This document shows positions 11,998 through 22,873 of a stretch of 64,000 nt of DNA, piece after piece. The notes under the pieces were generated by a model. It was not told where the DNA came from and made no database searches. It saw only the letters and a list, made by a program, of their open reading frames with translations. Both the position numbers and the translations under genes were made by a program. The stretch spans positions 91,980,827-92,044,826 of the forward strand of contig CM060892.1 in NCBI GenBank assembly GCA_030762935.1, written 5' to 3'. Every line of letters starts with the position of its first letter. The stretch's first letter is position 1. The DNA is from Hymenopus coronatus (taxonomy: Eukaryota; Arthropoda; Insecta; Mantodea; Hymenopodidae).

Positions 11998-12463
11998 CGT
12001 CGAGAAAATAATTATTTCTAATGTAATAATTCGTTTTGTGAAAAGTACCTTACTTTTGTATAAAATAATAATCTTATTTAAACATTAGAAATTACTGGTG
12101 TTTCCGAAAACAGCATATAGTGTGCAAACCTTTTAAATTAGCCTAGATGGGATATCTCGTGCAAGTATCTTTTCAAATGACAGCCGAAAATGTAGTGTCA
12201 AGGTATCACACATTGTTCGGGAAGAACAAAGTGAGATTTGGAGGGAATAGTGGACATTGTGGTTGAGCGACTAATTATTTATCAATCACGGTGATGAATC
12301 AGACAATTCGAGTGCAAATGAAACGATGACTTGTACTTGAAGGAGTGGGACCACTTCCATCTTCAGATTAGCTCTTCTGGTAAGTCACTGCATTATAACA
12401 ACATATTAAACACATTTGAAATTTATTGTCGTTCATTTTTGAGTGCTAAAATACTAAAAAAAA
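11998..12463. other. Spacer between two H-repeats, nothing recognised
   Basis: AT-rich sequence separating copies 3 and 4, which have the same orientation. No frame or shared repeat seen. Confidence 0.5.
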
Positions 12464-13153
12464 GCTCATGTGTTCCATTCATATGAGTTTCTCTACATCT
12501 GTGCAACAAATTATAGTTAAAAAGCGTATGCTTTTATTTACTTCACTTTAATCGAGAAAAAAATATAATTAATTATTACTTGCTTTCTTGTAAGTAGAAG
12601 GGAAATAAGGTAGTACTATAGGCTAAGCTGGTTGCTATGTGACTGAAGTTCCTTTGTGTGTATGGACAGGAATTTGTATGAGAAAAGTATCATTTTTTCA
12701 AAGCTGAAACCAAAAACAAGGAATATGTAAAAAACGATCAACTCCACGAAAAACATGTACATGACATAAAGGGTGTTTTTAATGTGCTCTACATTTTTTG
12801 TGGTTTAAAATTTTGTCCATCTCTTACGTTTTAGCAGTTATGCAAGATTCCGTAAAATTCATCCAGAATAAAGTAGTCTTTAGAGGCTATTCCCAGAAAA
12901 TTCAAGATATACATTTTATTTGTCATGTAAATATCTTTAATTTTTGACATTTTAATCAAAATTGTTAGAGCCATTTTTAAGAAAATCAAAATTTTCGGAA
13001 AAAGTTCCATGTAAAGTGTAGGTGGGGCTGGGGGGATTTTCTTGATGATCTTCGTGTCGATCCTTTAAAGATACCAAACTTAAATACCAAGTTTGGTATT
13101 TAACGGTATTTTCGTTTTTGAGCTATGCTGCCCACAGACACACACACACAGAG

Positions 13154-13185
<32 letters not shown>

Positions 13186-13350
13186 GCACGCACGCACGCA
13201 CACACACGGACCTTTTGGAAAAAATGCTTTTTTGGATTCAGGGGGACCCAAAACATGCATTTCCAGTGAAAGCATGGTATCGAATTTTTGGGTCGACTAC
13301 AATACCTTCTCTATACACTATGTGCATAGTACGTGTAGAGAAAGTAAAAA
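12464..13350 (-). mobile_element. H-repeat copy 4, full length, expanded CA tract
   Basis: Complete from CATGTGTTCCATTCATATGA to the hairpin CTCTATACACTATGTGCATAG and AGAGAAAGTAAAAA. The internal tract at about 13133-13208 has grown into a CA microsatellite with a CACG section, which makes this copy longer than its relatives. His/Thr-rich frames here are the microsatellite in translation. Confidence 0.92.
13133..13208 (+). repeat. CA/CACG microsatellite inside H-repeat copy 4
   Basis: Imperfect CACA runs with GAGA interruptions, then four ACGC units. It occupies the place of the short GT/CA tract found in other copies. Confidence 0.95.
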
Positions 13351-13869
13351 CTGTTGGAGTGATGTATATATGTAATACATCGCAATCTTTCAAAACATGT
13401 CTGAATTTTATAATTTTACTGGAGTATTTTACTTTTCGTACTGAATATATAACGATTCGCCTTCGTGTTTTATTTATTAGACATTTAATAGAGTTAATCA
13501 TTATTTGCCATTTCTTTCCCTGCCAAACATAGGTACGCGGATTTACAATTGTAGAGTAGACGAACCAGCTTAGAAACACGTGATGTGTACACATACGTTC
13601 GCGAAAGAGTACATACTGATTTGTTTATATCGCCTGTGAAGTAAGGATGGACAGATAATGTGCATTTAGTGAGCTGATGTGTTAAAAGTCTCAGGAAGTG
13701 AGTGTATATGCAATGGCTTTTAATTTAATCTCTTAGAAATATAGAATGCATGAAATCTTATCTACAGTAATTGTGCTTCTCTTCAATAAACTTCATCAGC
13801 TGCAGAACTGTATGTTTTTCTGTAAATACAAAGTGCATGTACTCTAATATACCGTTTTTGTTTTGTGTT
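13351..13869. other. AT-rich spacer, nothing recognised
   Basis: Frames at 13125-13532 and 13238-13594 spill out of copy 4 and are not supported as genes. Confidence 0.5.
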
Positions 13870-14722
13870 TTACTTTCTCTATACGCACTATATACATAGT
13901 GTATAGAGAAGATATTGCACTCCACCCAAAAATTTGATACCGAGTTTTCACCGGAAATATATGGTTTAGGGTCCCCAATATCCAAAAAAAGCATTTTCAC
14001 AAAAAGGTCTGTGTGTGTGTGTGTGTGTCCGTGTGTCAGTGTGTCTTTGAACACGATAACTCAAAAACGAAAAGTCGGTAAAATACCAAACTTGGTGTTC
14101 AAGTTTAGTATCTTCCAGGGATGTCTCACGAAGATTTTGAGAAAAATCCCCCCACCCCCAACTACCCTTTTCATGGAACTTTATTCGAACATTTTGATTT
14201 TTCTCAAAAATGGCTCTAACGATTTTGATTAAAATTTCGTATATTAAAGATATTTACCTGACAAATAAAATGTTTATCTTGAATTTTCTGGGAATAGCCT
14301 CTGAAGAGTAGTTTATTCTGGATGAATTTTACGGAATTTTGAAAAACTGCTAAACCGTAAGAGGTGGACAAAAAATGTAGAGCAAGTTAAAACACACAAT
14401 TTATGTTATATACATTTTTTTCGTGGAGTTCGTCATTTTTTGAGACATTAATTATTTTTGGTTTCTGCTATGAAAAACTTATATTTTTCTCATACAGGAA
14501 CTTGTCAACTCCGATCCATATAAACAAAGGAACTTCATTGACATAGCAACCAGCTTTAGACTATCATTTTAACCTATGGTACTCCCTTTTTTCGCTTCTA
14601 CTTACAAGTAAACAAGTTAAATTTTTCTGATTAGCAAAAAGTAAATAGAATTATAAGCTTTTTAAGAATAATTTGTTGCAGGGATGTAGAGAAAGTCATG
14701 TGAATGGTACACATCAGATTTT
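13870..14722 (+). mobile_element. H-repeat copy 5, full length (reference copy)
   Basis: Shows the full plan: TACTTTCTCTATACGCACTA palindrome, CACCCAAAAATTTGATACCG, GT tract (about 14010-14050), AACTCAAAAACGAAAAGTCG, AAACTTGGTGTTCAAGTTTA, CTGGGAATAGCCTCTGAAG, AACTGCTAAACCGTAAGAGG, CATACAGGAACTTGTCAAC, then TAGAGAAAGTCATGTGAATG and ACACATCAGATTTTT. It joins copy 6 head to tail with only a T-run between them. Confidence 0.95.
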
Positions 14723-15585
14723 TACTTTCTCTAGCGCCATATGCACAATGTACATAGGATAGAGAAGTGTTTGTTGTATTCCACCCAAAAATTCGATACC
14801 GAGATTTCACCGGAAATATATGTTTTATGGTCCCCTGTATAAAAAAGAAGTATTTTCAGAAAAAGGTCCGTGTGTGTGTCCGTGTGTCCATGTGTCGGTG
14901 TGACAGTGTGTCCGTGTGTCTGTGAATACGATAACTCAAAAAGGAAAAGTCGGTAAAATACCAAACTTGGTATTTAAGTTTAATATCTTCCAGGGATGCG
15001 ACACGAAGATTTTGAGAAAATCCCCCACCCCAAACTACCCTTTGCATAGAACTTTTTTCGAAAATTTTGATTTTCTAAAAATGGCTGTAATGATTTTGAT
15101 TAAAATATCACATATTAAAGATATTTACCTGACAAATAAAATGTATATTTTTAATTTTCTGGGAATAGCCTCTGAAGACTACTTTATTATGGATGAATTT
15201 TGTATAACTACTAAACCGTAAGAGATGGACAAAAACTTAACACACAATAAATGTAGAGCACGTCAAAACACATAATTTATGTTATATACATTTTTTTCCT
15301 GGAGTTGATTGTTTTTGAGATATTCCTTTTTCTTGGTTTCAGCTTTGAAAAACATACTTTTCTCATACAGGAATTTGTAAACTCCTGTCCATACAAACAA
15401 AGGAACATCAGTCACATAGCAACAAGCTTTTGGCTTTCATTTATTTCGCTTATACTTACAATAAAGCAAGAAATTAGACTATTTCTGCTAACTTTTCTCG
15501 ATTAGCATGAAATAAAAGATAAGCTTATTAAAACTTTTTTAGAGATATAGAGAAAGTCATGTGAATGGAACACATCACATTTTTT
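14723..15585 (+). mobile_element. H-repeat copy 6, full length, in tandem with copy 5
   Basis: Starts directly at the T-run ending copy 5. The hairpin is degraded on one arm (CTCTAGCGCCATATG). The GT tract near 14868-14925 includes several CCGTGTGT units. The body is close to copy 5, and it ends ATGTGAATGGAACACATCAC and T-run. Confidence 0.93.
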
Positions 15586-16215
15586 CATTTATGTCACGCT
15601 TAGCGTAAAGTAATTTGAAGTACACTGATTTCATAGTTAATTTTATTGCAGTATATTGAAACCCTTTTTTAACGGACATTATTTTTGGTCCCAGATGGTT
15701 TTCAGTGTATTAAAAAACTGGATATACAAATATATAACACGACAATTTTATATTTATTTTTTACAATTGATAGTAAACGAAATATTCAATTTAACACTCT
15801 TCCCCCAAAATCTACAAGTAGATCTTAATGTAACTATTTCTCATTCAAGAAAACAAATTAAATCATTTATAATTCTTTACACATTATATAGAACGCCTCA
15901 GTTCTACGAGCTAGTATCAATCGCTCTTAAATTTGTAACTCCGGGAACTATAGACCATTTTAGGTTCAGGATACGAAGTGACTCGTGTTAATAACATTCG
16001 CTAAGTTCTAAACCAGTCGATTTGAGGATAAAAAACAAGTTTATTTTAATAATAATTTCGATTTATACATTTATTTAAATTATTATTGTTCAAAAGATAA
16101 TTTGTATAATCTAATCTGAAGTTGAAATTCATATTTATTTATTTTAAAATGTTAGGATATTTTTTGCCTTTGAATGATTTATAAATGCATGAGAAAATCG
16201 GTATATTTTCCTTTT
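15586..16215. other. AT-rich stretch with one 111-codon frame
   Basis: A frame at 15656-15991 (+) is rich in I, F, Y and L as expected from AT-rich DNA and resembles no family. Nothing else seen. Confidence 0.4.
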
Positions 16216-16997
16216 TACCTTCTCTAGCATGTATGCACAATGTAATTAGTAGATAGGCATTTTATTTCATTACGAGATGTCACTAGAAAAGTACTTTTAG
16301 AGTCTGCTAAATAAAATAAATAAATAAAAAGATCTGTGCGATGTACGTGTATGTCCGTTTGTCTGTGAAAACGATAACCCAAAAACAAAAACTCGGTGTC
16401 ATACCTAACTTAGAAAATCGTACACTCCAAATTATCCTTTACATGGTAATATCTTTGAATTACTTATTTTTTCAGAAATGGCTCTGTTGATTCTAATTAA
16501 AATTCTTATTAAATTATTTGTACATCAATAATTTTCTGGAGATAGCTTCAGAAGACCTCTGAAATTCTCAATGAATTTTAAATAAATGGTAAATAGTGCA
16601 AACGCACCTATCGCTAAAACACACATTTTATGCAAATGTATTTTTTGTAGAATTTACTGTTTCCGAGATATTCCATTACTTTAGTTTAAATTTTACAAAA
16701 TTGTGCGTTTCTCAAATTGAAAGTCATATTTCGTTTCATCCTCTACTGTTTCATTCCTGGCATGAAAAAATAACTAAATTTAAATTGTTTCATAGATCGA
16801 CAGCGTTTTAAATTTTTTATTATTCCTTTAGCCTAATGTATTTTCTAATCCCCGTTGCTTGTAAGGAACTAACTACGAATATCATTTGTGCTGTTTATGT
16901 TAAATAGCATTAAATTGAAGTATAAGATTTTGCAAGAATAGTTTGTTACATAATAGGTAGCGAAAGTACTGTGATGTAATAAATCATATTTTTGTCT
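16216..16997 (+). mobile_element. H-repeat copy 7, old and diverged
   Basis: Recognisable from TTCTCTAGCATGTATGCAC, GTCTGTGAAAACGATAACCC, AAATGGCTCTG..GATT, TTTTCTGGAGATAGCTTCAG and the tail block AGGTAGCGAAAGTACTGTGA. Many small changes. The tail stem is lost. Confidence 0.75.
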
Positions 16998-17312
16998 TTT
17001 TCTTTGTCTTTTTTTTTAAATTTTTTATTTTAATCTAAATGTCTTCGCTGATGAATGAATGAATATTTGAAATAGTGTTCAAATGGATTCGAGGCCCACA
17101 GAGAATATACACGACATTCCCAGGATAAGGAGAAACGCAGGAAAAAGTATCTTATACTGGTTAATACCCAAACCGAAAATTGAGTTCGGGGCCTCTTGAG
17201 ACACAGTCGCTACCATCACACCTCCGTAATGGTCACCTCCGTAATGCACTTAACACCTGCAGTGTTATTTTTCATTGAAATGCCACATATTGTCAGTAGT
17301 GCTACAACTTTT
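16998..17312. other. AT-rich spacer, nothing firm
   Basis: The repeated word CCTCCGTAATG near 17221-17246 may belong to the neighbouring SINE. No frame seen. Confidence 0.4.
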
Positions 17313-17475
17313 GTTGGATAGGTAGAGCCAATTGCCCGCTCTCTTGCCGTCTGCTCTAACCACTGAGCTACCATGGAAACATGCCGACACCGCATTACAT
17401 TCCTCAATTGATTCTCACGTTTCTCGGTAAGCCACAAGCTGATCTCAACATTTAGAAATGCCATTCCGTAATGGC
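17313..17475 (-). mobile_element. SINE-A copy, minus strand
   Basis: On the minus strand it has GGTAGCTCAGTGGTTAGAGC (A box) after CATGTTTCCATG. It ends in GGCTCTACCTATCCAAC, the tail shared with the SINE-A units at 55 kb. The leader GTCGCCATTACGGAATGGC at 17461-17480 parallels their leader. The B-box region is replaced by a divergent sequence. Confidence 0.65.
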
Positions 17476-17540
17476 GACTTAAATGTGATATTATATATAA
17501 TTATTAAATCTAATTGATAGTTGGTTAAACCATAAAGTGT

Positions 17541-17600
17541 AGTCACCATTAGGGTATGTCATCTCGAAACATTTGAGAATACCTCTACAGCTTCTGTGAA
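17541..17600 (+). mobile_element. SINE-A leader fragment
   Basis: GTCACCATTAGGGTATGTCA then CTCGAAACATTTGAGAATACC. It matches in order the leader of the plus-strand SINE-A at 55.5 kb (GTCGCCATTGGGGTTGTCAT, ATAATTTGAGAGCACC). It lies head to head with the copy at 17.4 kb. Confidence 0.5.
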
Positions 17601-18328
17601 AAAAAAACAATGAATTAACAAAATGCATTGTTTCTTGTTCAACTAGATCTTGGTTGCTTAGATTGCCCCTAAGAGGATGCCTTTAGGGGCATCACGTTCC
17701 CAAAAACTGAATTATGAGGTTACTTTTCAACGCATCTTTTCTCTTTGGCTGTTTTAAATGATTACTTTACTTTCTTTATGGACCATTCTCAAATCCATTA
17801 CTTAGAACTGCTATCACTCCAATTGTACTGCAACGAGTGCACTGCGGTAATGGCTAGCAATAAATTGAAGATAATCCAATAGAGTCTCACTTCTTGAGGT
17901 CAATTTGCCACTTATGGCAAGATTTCAGCTAGTATGGAAGCCCATTAAACACTTGCGCCATTATAAGCAAGAATTTTCGTGGAATCTATGCACATTTATT
18001 AATTTGTACGTTTCTAATTCGAATTATGTAACTCCGAACTTTTCCCTCGTTTTCTTGAATTTGCTAAATAAAACGTGCAAAAATATCGTATTTTATTCTA
18101 GCACAATTTTGTTTAATTCCAAGAAGTAGTCTTCGGAGTAATGCCAAGTCGTGAAATGTGGCAGAGTGGGCGTGGATTGTGTTGTGAAATGGGCAAACTT
18201 GTAATTCTAAAACTTCAAGCTTTTATCCTTTGGAAAAGCAACAGAAATTAAATTGACTATCTTTAGGTATTATTCTGCTACGCTAATGAACTTTCTGCGC
18301 ATCAAAGTCGTATGGGAAGAAGAAGATA
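17601..18328. other. Nothing recognised
   Basis: AT-rich, with a 74-codon frame at 17905-18129 that has no family resemblance. A short self-complementary segment CCCCTAAGAGGATGCCTTTA then GGGGC occurs near 17665-17690. Confidence 0.4.
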
Positions 18329-19122
18329 TAGTGGTACGGGTAATTCGAGTTTCTATTATTCGAAACCCTTAATTCGAAGCTCTTTTTCGTCTTTTGATTT
18401 TTGTATTAAAGCAATGTAAAAAAGCACATGTGATTAGAATTTCATTTTCCGTAAGTCAAAGTTTTTGTTCATAAATGTCAATCGAAAATGAGTCTAAACG
18501 CGGAAATTTAATATGTGATAGCTTGGCAAATATGTTTCTGCAAAAGAACTCATCACACTTGGGTTGGTTGTTCTGTCAGGATGCAGTTTGGGGGGATAGC
18601 TTTCCTAGCTGCCGGCCTTGAGCTTTTATATCTGCTCCTATATCCCCTTGTTTAAAACACGTGCGCCTTTAGTTGTCACTATGTTTCCTAGTAAACCGCG
18701 TGTCCAATACAAGACTAACTCTTGCGGTGAATGTTGCCGTCACTGGAGAAGTTGAAAAAGCTTTGAAGAAAACATCTGAAATCGTGAAAGAATACGGGAT
18801 ACTTTGTCAATTTATGTGAAAAATAAAGAGAAAATCTTAAACAGTGCCTTGAGTGAAAATGAAAAGAGTCGTAAAAGATTATCAAGAAAATCTTGATATC
18901 GACGAGTGCGTATTAAAGTGATTTAAGCAGAAACGAGAAACTGATGCTGAAGGGATGGTAATTCCCACATCCTCTATGTGAAATTCGTCGGCGCGGGCAG
19001 GCCAGCATTAAGTGAAGTTGTGTTTAGCTATCAATTTTAGATGTAACTTTTGCAATTCGAATTGTTGAATATTTCTATTTCTTTTCTTGCCCCTTAAGTT
19101 TCGAATTATCCAATTTCTACTG
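18329..19122 (+). mobile_element. pogo/Tigger-type DNA transposon, internally deleted
   Basis: The left end TAGTGGTACGGGTAATTCGA and the right end (minus strand CAGTAGAAATTGGATAATTC) are imperfect inverted repeats of the CAGT-type used by pogo/Tigger elements. A TA precedes the left end. At about 790 bp it is far shorter than an autonomous element of 2-3 kb, and it holds only the front of a transposase. Confidence 0.7.
18740..18980 (+). pseudogene. Tigger/CENP-B-like transposase N-terminus relic
   Basis: The reading around 18765-18815 gives KALKKTSEIVKEYGILCQFM and then a stop where the family has a helix-turn-helix of the form IAKEFGI..STLS.ILKNKEKI. The words KNKEKI-like follow in another frame. 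Further on, at about 18880-18960, ENLDIDECVLK, a stop in place of the usual Trp, FKQKRETDAEGMVIP match the second DNA-binding helix region (DEALLKWFKQxRxxxxxISG). The DDE catalytic domain is absent. At least two stops and a frame change make it dead. Confidence 0.65.
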
Positions 19123-20660
19123 AATTTAGTTTTGCGAAAGTTATCACGTTTATTCTAAGTAGACCTTCGCACTACATGGTGGGACATTTCTTTCATATAA
19201 GAAGAATGAGAGACAAAGCAGGGTAGACTTTACAATGCTGTGAACTATGTATCATTTATGATTTCTTTGATTCCAATGGCTGAAGCGACACGCTTATAGG
19301 TGCATTGCGCAACATCAACGACTTCCGAAAACAAACAAGGCATGTGATGTTTATTACCCGAGAGACTTCTGTTGATCAAAAGTAAAGTGCACGTTAACAA
19401 TTTCAGGTTCCGATATATGAACAAAGGCTTATCTACCTCTTGGAAAACCTGCAAAACTATATAATAATGTTCCCATAGCATACCCATGAATTATTCATAT
19501 CATTAATCCTATCATTGTCTATTGCTATTAATAGTACTGTACTTATTAAAATATTGCGCAGTACAGTCTGCTGACTTCAGAACACGTGCTACGTATCATG
19601 GCCACGCCATTCGAACCCTTTAATAATAATTGGAATAATTTCTTACGCAATTCATATTCCAATTGCTGAACTTTCATAGCAGTTTAACTTTCTCACCCTT
19701 GTATGTAGTATGTTTATTAATATGGAGACTAGCTTAAACAATGGTGTCACCATCTTTATACTATGGCAATTTACAACACCCCATGCTCCACATTGGCTTA
19801 CTTACTTATTAAGTTCCAGTGAACCACATATTACCGGAAAAATACACCCGCCTAAAGTCAATCTTAAAACTAAATCCAATCACTTATGTGCACAGTCATT
19901 AAATACTGTAAAAAGGTAATATACACCGGAGTTATAAAAATTATAGTATTGTTTTGTGAATGTGCATTTTTAAATACTCCGCATTGCCAAGACTTGCTGT
20001 CTCCATGTTGGTTTTGTTAAACCAGTACTTCAATCGTTACTAGCCTTAGGCCCCATTCAATATAAAGATATAAAGCAGCACAGGAAGGCTTGACGGAAGA
20101 CCACAATGCACCCGCGAACGTAACGCAAAGGGTTGGCATAGGTTTTTAGATCCTTAAATCACACGCGGAAATCTTTCAGCGCACCGCACGTTTCAATATT
20201 AGTAATCTAAGCAATGTCCAAAATGAAAATTCTTCAATTTTTATAGCCATATAGAGCTTAAAAATCGTAGTAATATCAATAAAACTTCAATTCAGCATCT
20301 GAGGTTTGCATTTGAAATTTCAAGCAAACCAAATTGAATAACACCATTATTTTACAATAAAGAGAGTAAAATCTCGTACAAAAATCGTGTGTTTATCAGA
20401 AGATAGCAATGCATGAATAAATAAATAAATGCAGTATTTTTTCTATGCACGCAACGCAAACGCAGCGCATTGCATGACTATGGATACTTCTAACTTCTAT
20501 CAAATATGTTTTAAACTCTTGCACTTATACTATGTCTGCACTTAGTTTTCATTGTGAACGGCAGTACTGTACCTGCGCTTTCATAGTTTTCTTACAATAT
20601 TATAAAAAGTAGCACATACTTTCACTTTGATTATCGTGTATGTCATTCATGGGAATACTA
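19123..20660. other. AT-rich stretch, nothing recognised
   Basis: Contains short frames at 19245-19487 (-) and 19710-19919 (+) with no resemblance to known proteins, and an AAAT-rich patch near 20415. No shared repeat found. Confidence 0.45.
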
Positions 20661-21246
20661 CGCGTGTTCAATAAGTGCTTGGAAAATCCAAGAAAGTACA
20701 CTTGTAACATCGAAACGTTTGTATTTAGTAACTGTCGTATCTTACTAGAGGGCAGTTAACGTTTTCAGCTATATTCATCACGTGGTTTCGTTGCCATTGG
20801 CGATGGAATTAACAATCATGTTGTTCTTTATAAATTTGAAAAAAAGAAAACAAAAAACGAGTTTCGTGCGATGATTAAACACTTCTATTTAAAGGATTAA
20901 CATCGAAAGAGATAAAAGCCGAGTTGAAGTTCACGGCACATCTGCTCCTGCGTTTGCCAACAATTCACAATTGGGTAAATGAATTTAAACGTGGCCGTAC
21001 TTCCAAAAATGATGAGCATCGTTCCGGATGTCCAGTAGAAGTGACTTCCTCCGAAATTATTCACAAAATCCAGGATATAAAAGTTTGAATGATCAAACAC
21101 TGTGAAATAGTACAGACCACAGGCATATAAAATTGTTAGAAAAATGTTGGGGTAAATGTATGGAGCTAAAATAAGATTATGTTGAAAATTTTATAAAAGA
21201 ATATATTGTTTATCTATGATTCTAAGGACTTATTGAACGCCCCTCG
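20661..21246 (+). mobile_element. mariner element, internally deleted, both ends present
   Basis: The left end CGCGTGTTCAATAAGT and the right end ACTTATTGAACGCCCCTCG are inverted copies, flanked on each side by TA, the mariner target. The length of about 586 bp is under half of a normal mariner (about 1.3 kb). Only the start of the transposase remains. Confidence 0.85.
20818..21088 (+). pseudogene. mariner transposase N-terminal relic
   Basis: After an ATG at 20818 the frame reaches NEFRAMIKHFYLK. A one-base loss then shifts it to KGLTSKEIKAEL and TIHNWVNEFKRGRTS, DEHRSGCPVEV and EIIHKIQDI before a stop at 21086. This is the paired helix-turn-helix DNA-binding half of mariner transposases. 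The catalytic D,D34D half is deleted. Confidence 0.8.
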
Positions 21247-21248
21247 TA

Positions 21249-22257
21249 TTATTTTAATTAAAGAAAATACAAAAGTTGAGCAAGTGGCAGATGGAAAACT
21301 AAATAAGACCTATGCTACATTGCAGCTCTGTACTGTTAAGACACTGTGAGTTTACGTCATAAAACCACGTATGCAAGTATCTTTTACTCTAATGGTATTA
21401 CCACCACTCCAGGAAAGGAAAAAATCGCTTCTTTACGGTCATTTTATTTATAAATTGCAGTTTCTATGTTTGCTGCTTGCTGAGAGGATAACGTGCGTCT
21501 GAACTCGTTCATCAAGGAATGCTGTTTGGTCAGGGTCAATTGAGACAGTCCAAAGATCAAAGTTGTCCATGCCCAGATTGGTTAGTTGTATCGGCGGTAG
21601 CCGTCGGTGCAGCCATTTGACATTCTTTTCCCGCCCCCTTCCAGTGTCTCAAAATACTAGCCAAGGAATACGAAAAAAAGATAACTCCATTTGATCTTTA
21701 GTCCGTTTTGTTTATCGTAACACCACAGAATGGACCTCAGACACAAGATGTTCAGGTAAGTAAGAAGAAAACCTTCTGAAGCGTCACATATCTATTCAAT
21801 ATACTATCAAAGAGATATTTATTTCTGAAATATGGGATAGCAATCTCATTCTGATAAGTCCCCAGATAACCTATCCCCACAAAAATAGCTGAATATCCCT
21901 CAGAAGTTGGACTTTAGCTAATATGGCGGATTGCGCTATTGTTTTAATTTCCATTTAAATGATTTCTGCAAGGCACTCAACTATTGAATTGCATTGAAAA
22001 TAAATCTGGAGCTTAGTACATATATATTACATGAAATATGTGGTGTGTCTGAATGTTTGTTTATATTTTTTCTCTTAACAGTATGAATATTGTATCATTG
22101 TCATCAAAATCTTCATTCCATGATGACGAAGATCAAGTTAGGTCAATACAGCGGGTGGATTTTGTGCTGGAAATAACCTTTGAAATGCAAGACGAAGTTG
22201 AATTTAACAGAAGATTAATGTAATCTAACACAATTGTTCTCTCACCAACTTTGATTA
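21249..22257. other. Nothing recognised
   Basis: A moderately GC-containing patch lies near 21480-21660 (TCGGCGGTAGCCGTCGGTGC), followed by AT-rich DNA. No frame of interest. Confidence 0.4.
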
Positions 22258-22411
22258 CAGGCGACCGCACAAAGCGGCGCAGGGGCGCACTTTCTCCGGT
22301 TCTCCGACATTGTATTCCACCGGTGCTCCATCTACATTCTGTATCATCAGTGTCATTGCCTGCGGTGTCATATATAGTAAAAGCGAGTGTTAAACACTAT
22401 CAAAAATAACA
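22258..22411 (+). mobile_element. SINE-B copy lacking the tRNA head
   Basis: GGCGACCGCACAAAGCGGCG, GGGGCGCACTTTCTCCGG, CACCGGTGCTCCATCTACAT, ATCATCAGTGTCATTGCCTG and GCGAGTGTTAAACACTATCA are the SINE-B body in plus orientation. It ends AAAAATA. The 5' part with the A and B boxes is missing, as in a typical 5'-truncated retrocopy. Confidence 0.8.
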
Positions 22412-22824
22412 ACTGCCGATGAAGTAAGAATCAATTTCGAACCGATAACGCAAATAAATATGGCTGTTTGGGGATTCAAATTATTTGCTACGGTGTTCAA
22501 GATTTTATGCGTGTAGCTGCTTTTATGTGCATAATTCTACTGCCTGCAGAATAATTAGAAAAGTTACCCATTTCATTGCATTTCTAAGGTAGAACTACGT
22601 AAGAATTTCAGAAATTCAATTTCGTCGGAAGCTCCTTCTGCGTTTCGAACTCATTTTTCTCAATGTTGAACTTAAGTTTCACACCTCATAAGTTGTGTTT
22701 CATACTGCACCTATGCAATGTTATTAGTTCAGTTGGCTGCCATGATAAACAAATATAAAAACTAGCTTACCTGGTACCTAAAATTAAATAGCTAAACCAC
22801 TAAAGTGGCGCAGATGCAATTAAC
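22412..22824. other. Nothing recognised
   Basis: AT-rich, no frame, no shared repeat. Confidence 0.5.
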
Positions 22825-22873
22825 AAAAAAACGCAGGTCGCCTGCGTTTTTTTTTTTTTTTTTTTTTTTTTTT
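22825..22873 (+). repeat. Perfect 13-bp hairpin followed by a 27-base T run
   Basis: AAAAAAACGCAGG and CCTGCGTTTTTTT pair around a TCG loop, and the T-run continues to 22873. It looks like a bacterial intrinsic terminator, but in this eukaryotic setting a homopolymer joined to a small inverted repeat is the simpler view. Confidence 0.85.

Noticed and set aside
13118..13375. His/Thr-rich frames.
   Set aside because: They are a CA/CACG microsatellite and H-repeat sequence in translation.
13870..14722. H-repeat as a canonical Helitron.
   Set aside because: Neither end has CTRR after the hairpin and no fixed A-T insertion is seen. Only a Helentron-like origin remains possible.
15656..15991. A 111-codon open frame as a gene.
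   Set aside because: Composition is that of random AT-rich DNA (I, F, Y, L, N), there is no known domain, and it lies just after a repeat.
22825..22873. A bacterial rho-independent terminator and hence bacterial DNA.
   Set aside because: All other content is eukaryotic transposable elements, and no bacterial gene is nearby.
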